A stretch of 64,000 nt of DNA from NCBI RefSeq assembly GCF_001921205.1, contig NZ_MSIE01000047.1, forward strand, positions 37,503-101,502. Reading direction: 5' to 3'. Each line of letters starts with the position of its first letter. Within the stretch, counting starts at the first letter, position 1. The notes beneath the pieces were generated by a model. The model had not been told where the DNA came from and did not search any database. It saw nothing but the letters and a program-made list of their open reading frames with translations. Both the position numbers and the translations under genes were made by a program. Positions 63,372-64,000 of this stretch are shown piece after piece. Source of the DNA: Actinophytocola xanthii. GTDB taxonomy: Bacteria > Actinomycetota > Actinomycetes > Mycobacteriales > Pseudonocardiaceae.

Positions 63372-64000
63372 CTACGTCGGCTCGGCGCGTGGCGGGAGAA
63401 GTGCGGCGCTCAGGTCGGCGAGACCGCGGCTGAGCTGGGCGATCTCGGCCGCCTGCCGGTCGGCTCGCCGGCCTGTCTCGGCGAGGTCCTCGGCCAGGGC
63501 TGAGCCCTTGTCCCGAGCGGCGTCGCGTTCGGCGGTGCGGGTGGCGAGGGTCGTGGTCAGCTCGGCGATCGCGGCAGCGGCTTCGTCGGCACGGCGCCGC
63601 TCCTCGTCGGCTCGGGTGCGGGAGTCGGCTGCCTGACGGAGGGCGTCCTCGGCCCGGTCGTGCTCGCTCGCCACCTCGGCCCGGGCCGCCTCGGCCTGGG
63701 CACGCAGCTCCGCGACCTGACGGGAAGCCTCCTCGGCTCGGTCCTGGGCCGCGGCCGCCCTGGCCTGTTCGGTCGCCACCTGGGCGCGGGCCTCGTCGGC
63801 GCGTTGGTGTTCGCGCAGGGCCTCTGCGCGGGCCGCCTCGACCCTGGCGTGCTCGGCGGCCGCCTGGGCGCGGGCCTCAGCGGCCTGCCGCAGCGCGTCC
63901 TCGGCGCGTTCGCGTTCGGCCGCGGCGACGCCCTCGGCCCGAGCTCTGGCCAGGTCGGAACGACCCGCGGCCTCGCGGGCCGCCGTCGCGGCGGCGACGG
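63372..64000 (-). CDS. Long coiled-coil protein, 5' end outside window
   Basis: The minus-strand frame is open from 64000 down to a stop at 63372, so the N-terminus is outside. At least 209 residues are almost all Ala, Glu, Arg, Gln and Asp, in heptad-like patterns with recurring units such as AEDALRQAAEARAQAAAEH, AEEASRQVAELRAQAEAAR and AEDALRQAADSRTRADEER. It should be an extended coiled coil. Proteins of this type include KfrA-like DNA-binding proteins and scaffold proteins; without the N-terminus no function can be assigned. The 94-bp gap to the XRE gene shows nothing else. Confidence 0.75.
   Translation of the reverse strand, partial: VAAATAAREAAGRSDLARARAEGVAAAERERAEDALRQAAEARAQAAAEHARVEAARAEALREHQRADEARAQVATEQARAAAAQDRAEEASRQVAELRAQAEAARAEVASEHDRAEDALRQAADSRTRADEERRRADEAAAAIAELTTTLATRTAERDAARDKGSALAEDLAETGRRADRQAAEIAQLSRGLADLSAALLPPRAEPT

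Noticed and set aside
1..64000. CRISPR array, tRNA, rRNA, insertion sequence, integrase or attachment site
   Set aside because: I looked for spaced direct repeats, cloverleaf-like sequences, transposase motifs and integrase motifs and found none convincing.

Overview
The window reads as ordinary chromosome from a very GC-rich actinobacterium, most likely a Pseudonocardiaceae-type genus. This is inferred from gene content and codon bias, not from a marker gene. Supporting signs are RbpA, DUF3090, SCO1664, DUF3097 and DUF5313 family proteins, MptB-like mannosyltransferases, a polyprenol-phosphomannose synthase beside Lnt, and very strong G/C at third codon positions. GTG starts and 4-bp ATGA/GTGA gene overlaps are common. 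I see no rRNA, tRNA, CRISPR array, insertion sequence or prophage.

Layout. 1-2.1 kb: end of an oligopeptide/nickel-type ABC importer. 2.2-6.7 kb: MFS efflux pump divergent from two tandem GT-C mannosyltransferase paralogues. 6.75-7.9 kb: ArsR-SRPBCC regulator behind a double-palindrome operator, then a decayed chemoreceptor remnant. 8-17 kb: peptidases, conserved actinobacterial proteins, and an NfeD/SPFH membrane pair. 17-22 kb: sucrase/ferredoxin-like protein and a two-subunit ABC exporter. 22-29 kb: regulator/questin-oxidase pair, WYL regulator/VOC pair, small proteins flanking a 48-bp perfect palindrome, a PAS-GGDEF-EAL protein and a phosphodiesterase. 29-35 kb: ECF sigma factor, putative anti-sigma and divergent secreted target, MFS, thymidine kinase, RbpA. 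34-39 kb: cupin, Ppm1, Lnt, then DUF47-Pit phosphate transport. 39-42 kb: membrane proteins and a MarR/OhrR-like regulator.

42-48.5 kb is the clearest metabolic block: beta-lysine/lysine catabolism. kdd, an amidohydrolase, kamD, kamE and kal form a chain in which every junction is a 4-bp overlap, and kamA is divergent. The 3-keto-5-aminohexanoate cleavage enzyme of the textbook pathway is not in the window. 48.5-58.7 kb holds a ZIP transporter, a SnoaL-like protein and divergent LysR regulator, SelO, a family-5-type uracil-DNA glycosylase, oxidoreductases, and a secreted peptidase and esterase. 58.8-61.2 kb is an extracytoplasmic redox operon: a lipoprotein with two Rieske domains, a five-helix His-rich membrane protein, and an anchored acidic/Thr-rich protein. 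61.4-63.3 kb pairs an unrecognised protein with an XRE-ImmA/IrrE metallopeptidase. The window ends inside a long coiled-coil protein.

Recurring themes are -10-like hexamers placed 6-9 nt before the start codon (leaderless transcripts), compact divergent promoters with palindromic operators, and convergent genes separated by strong hairpins.
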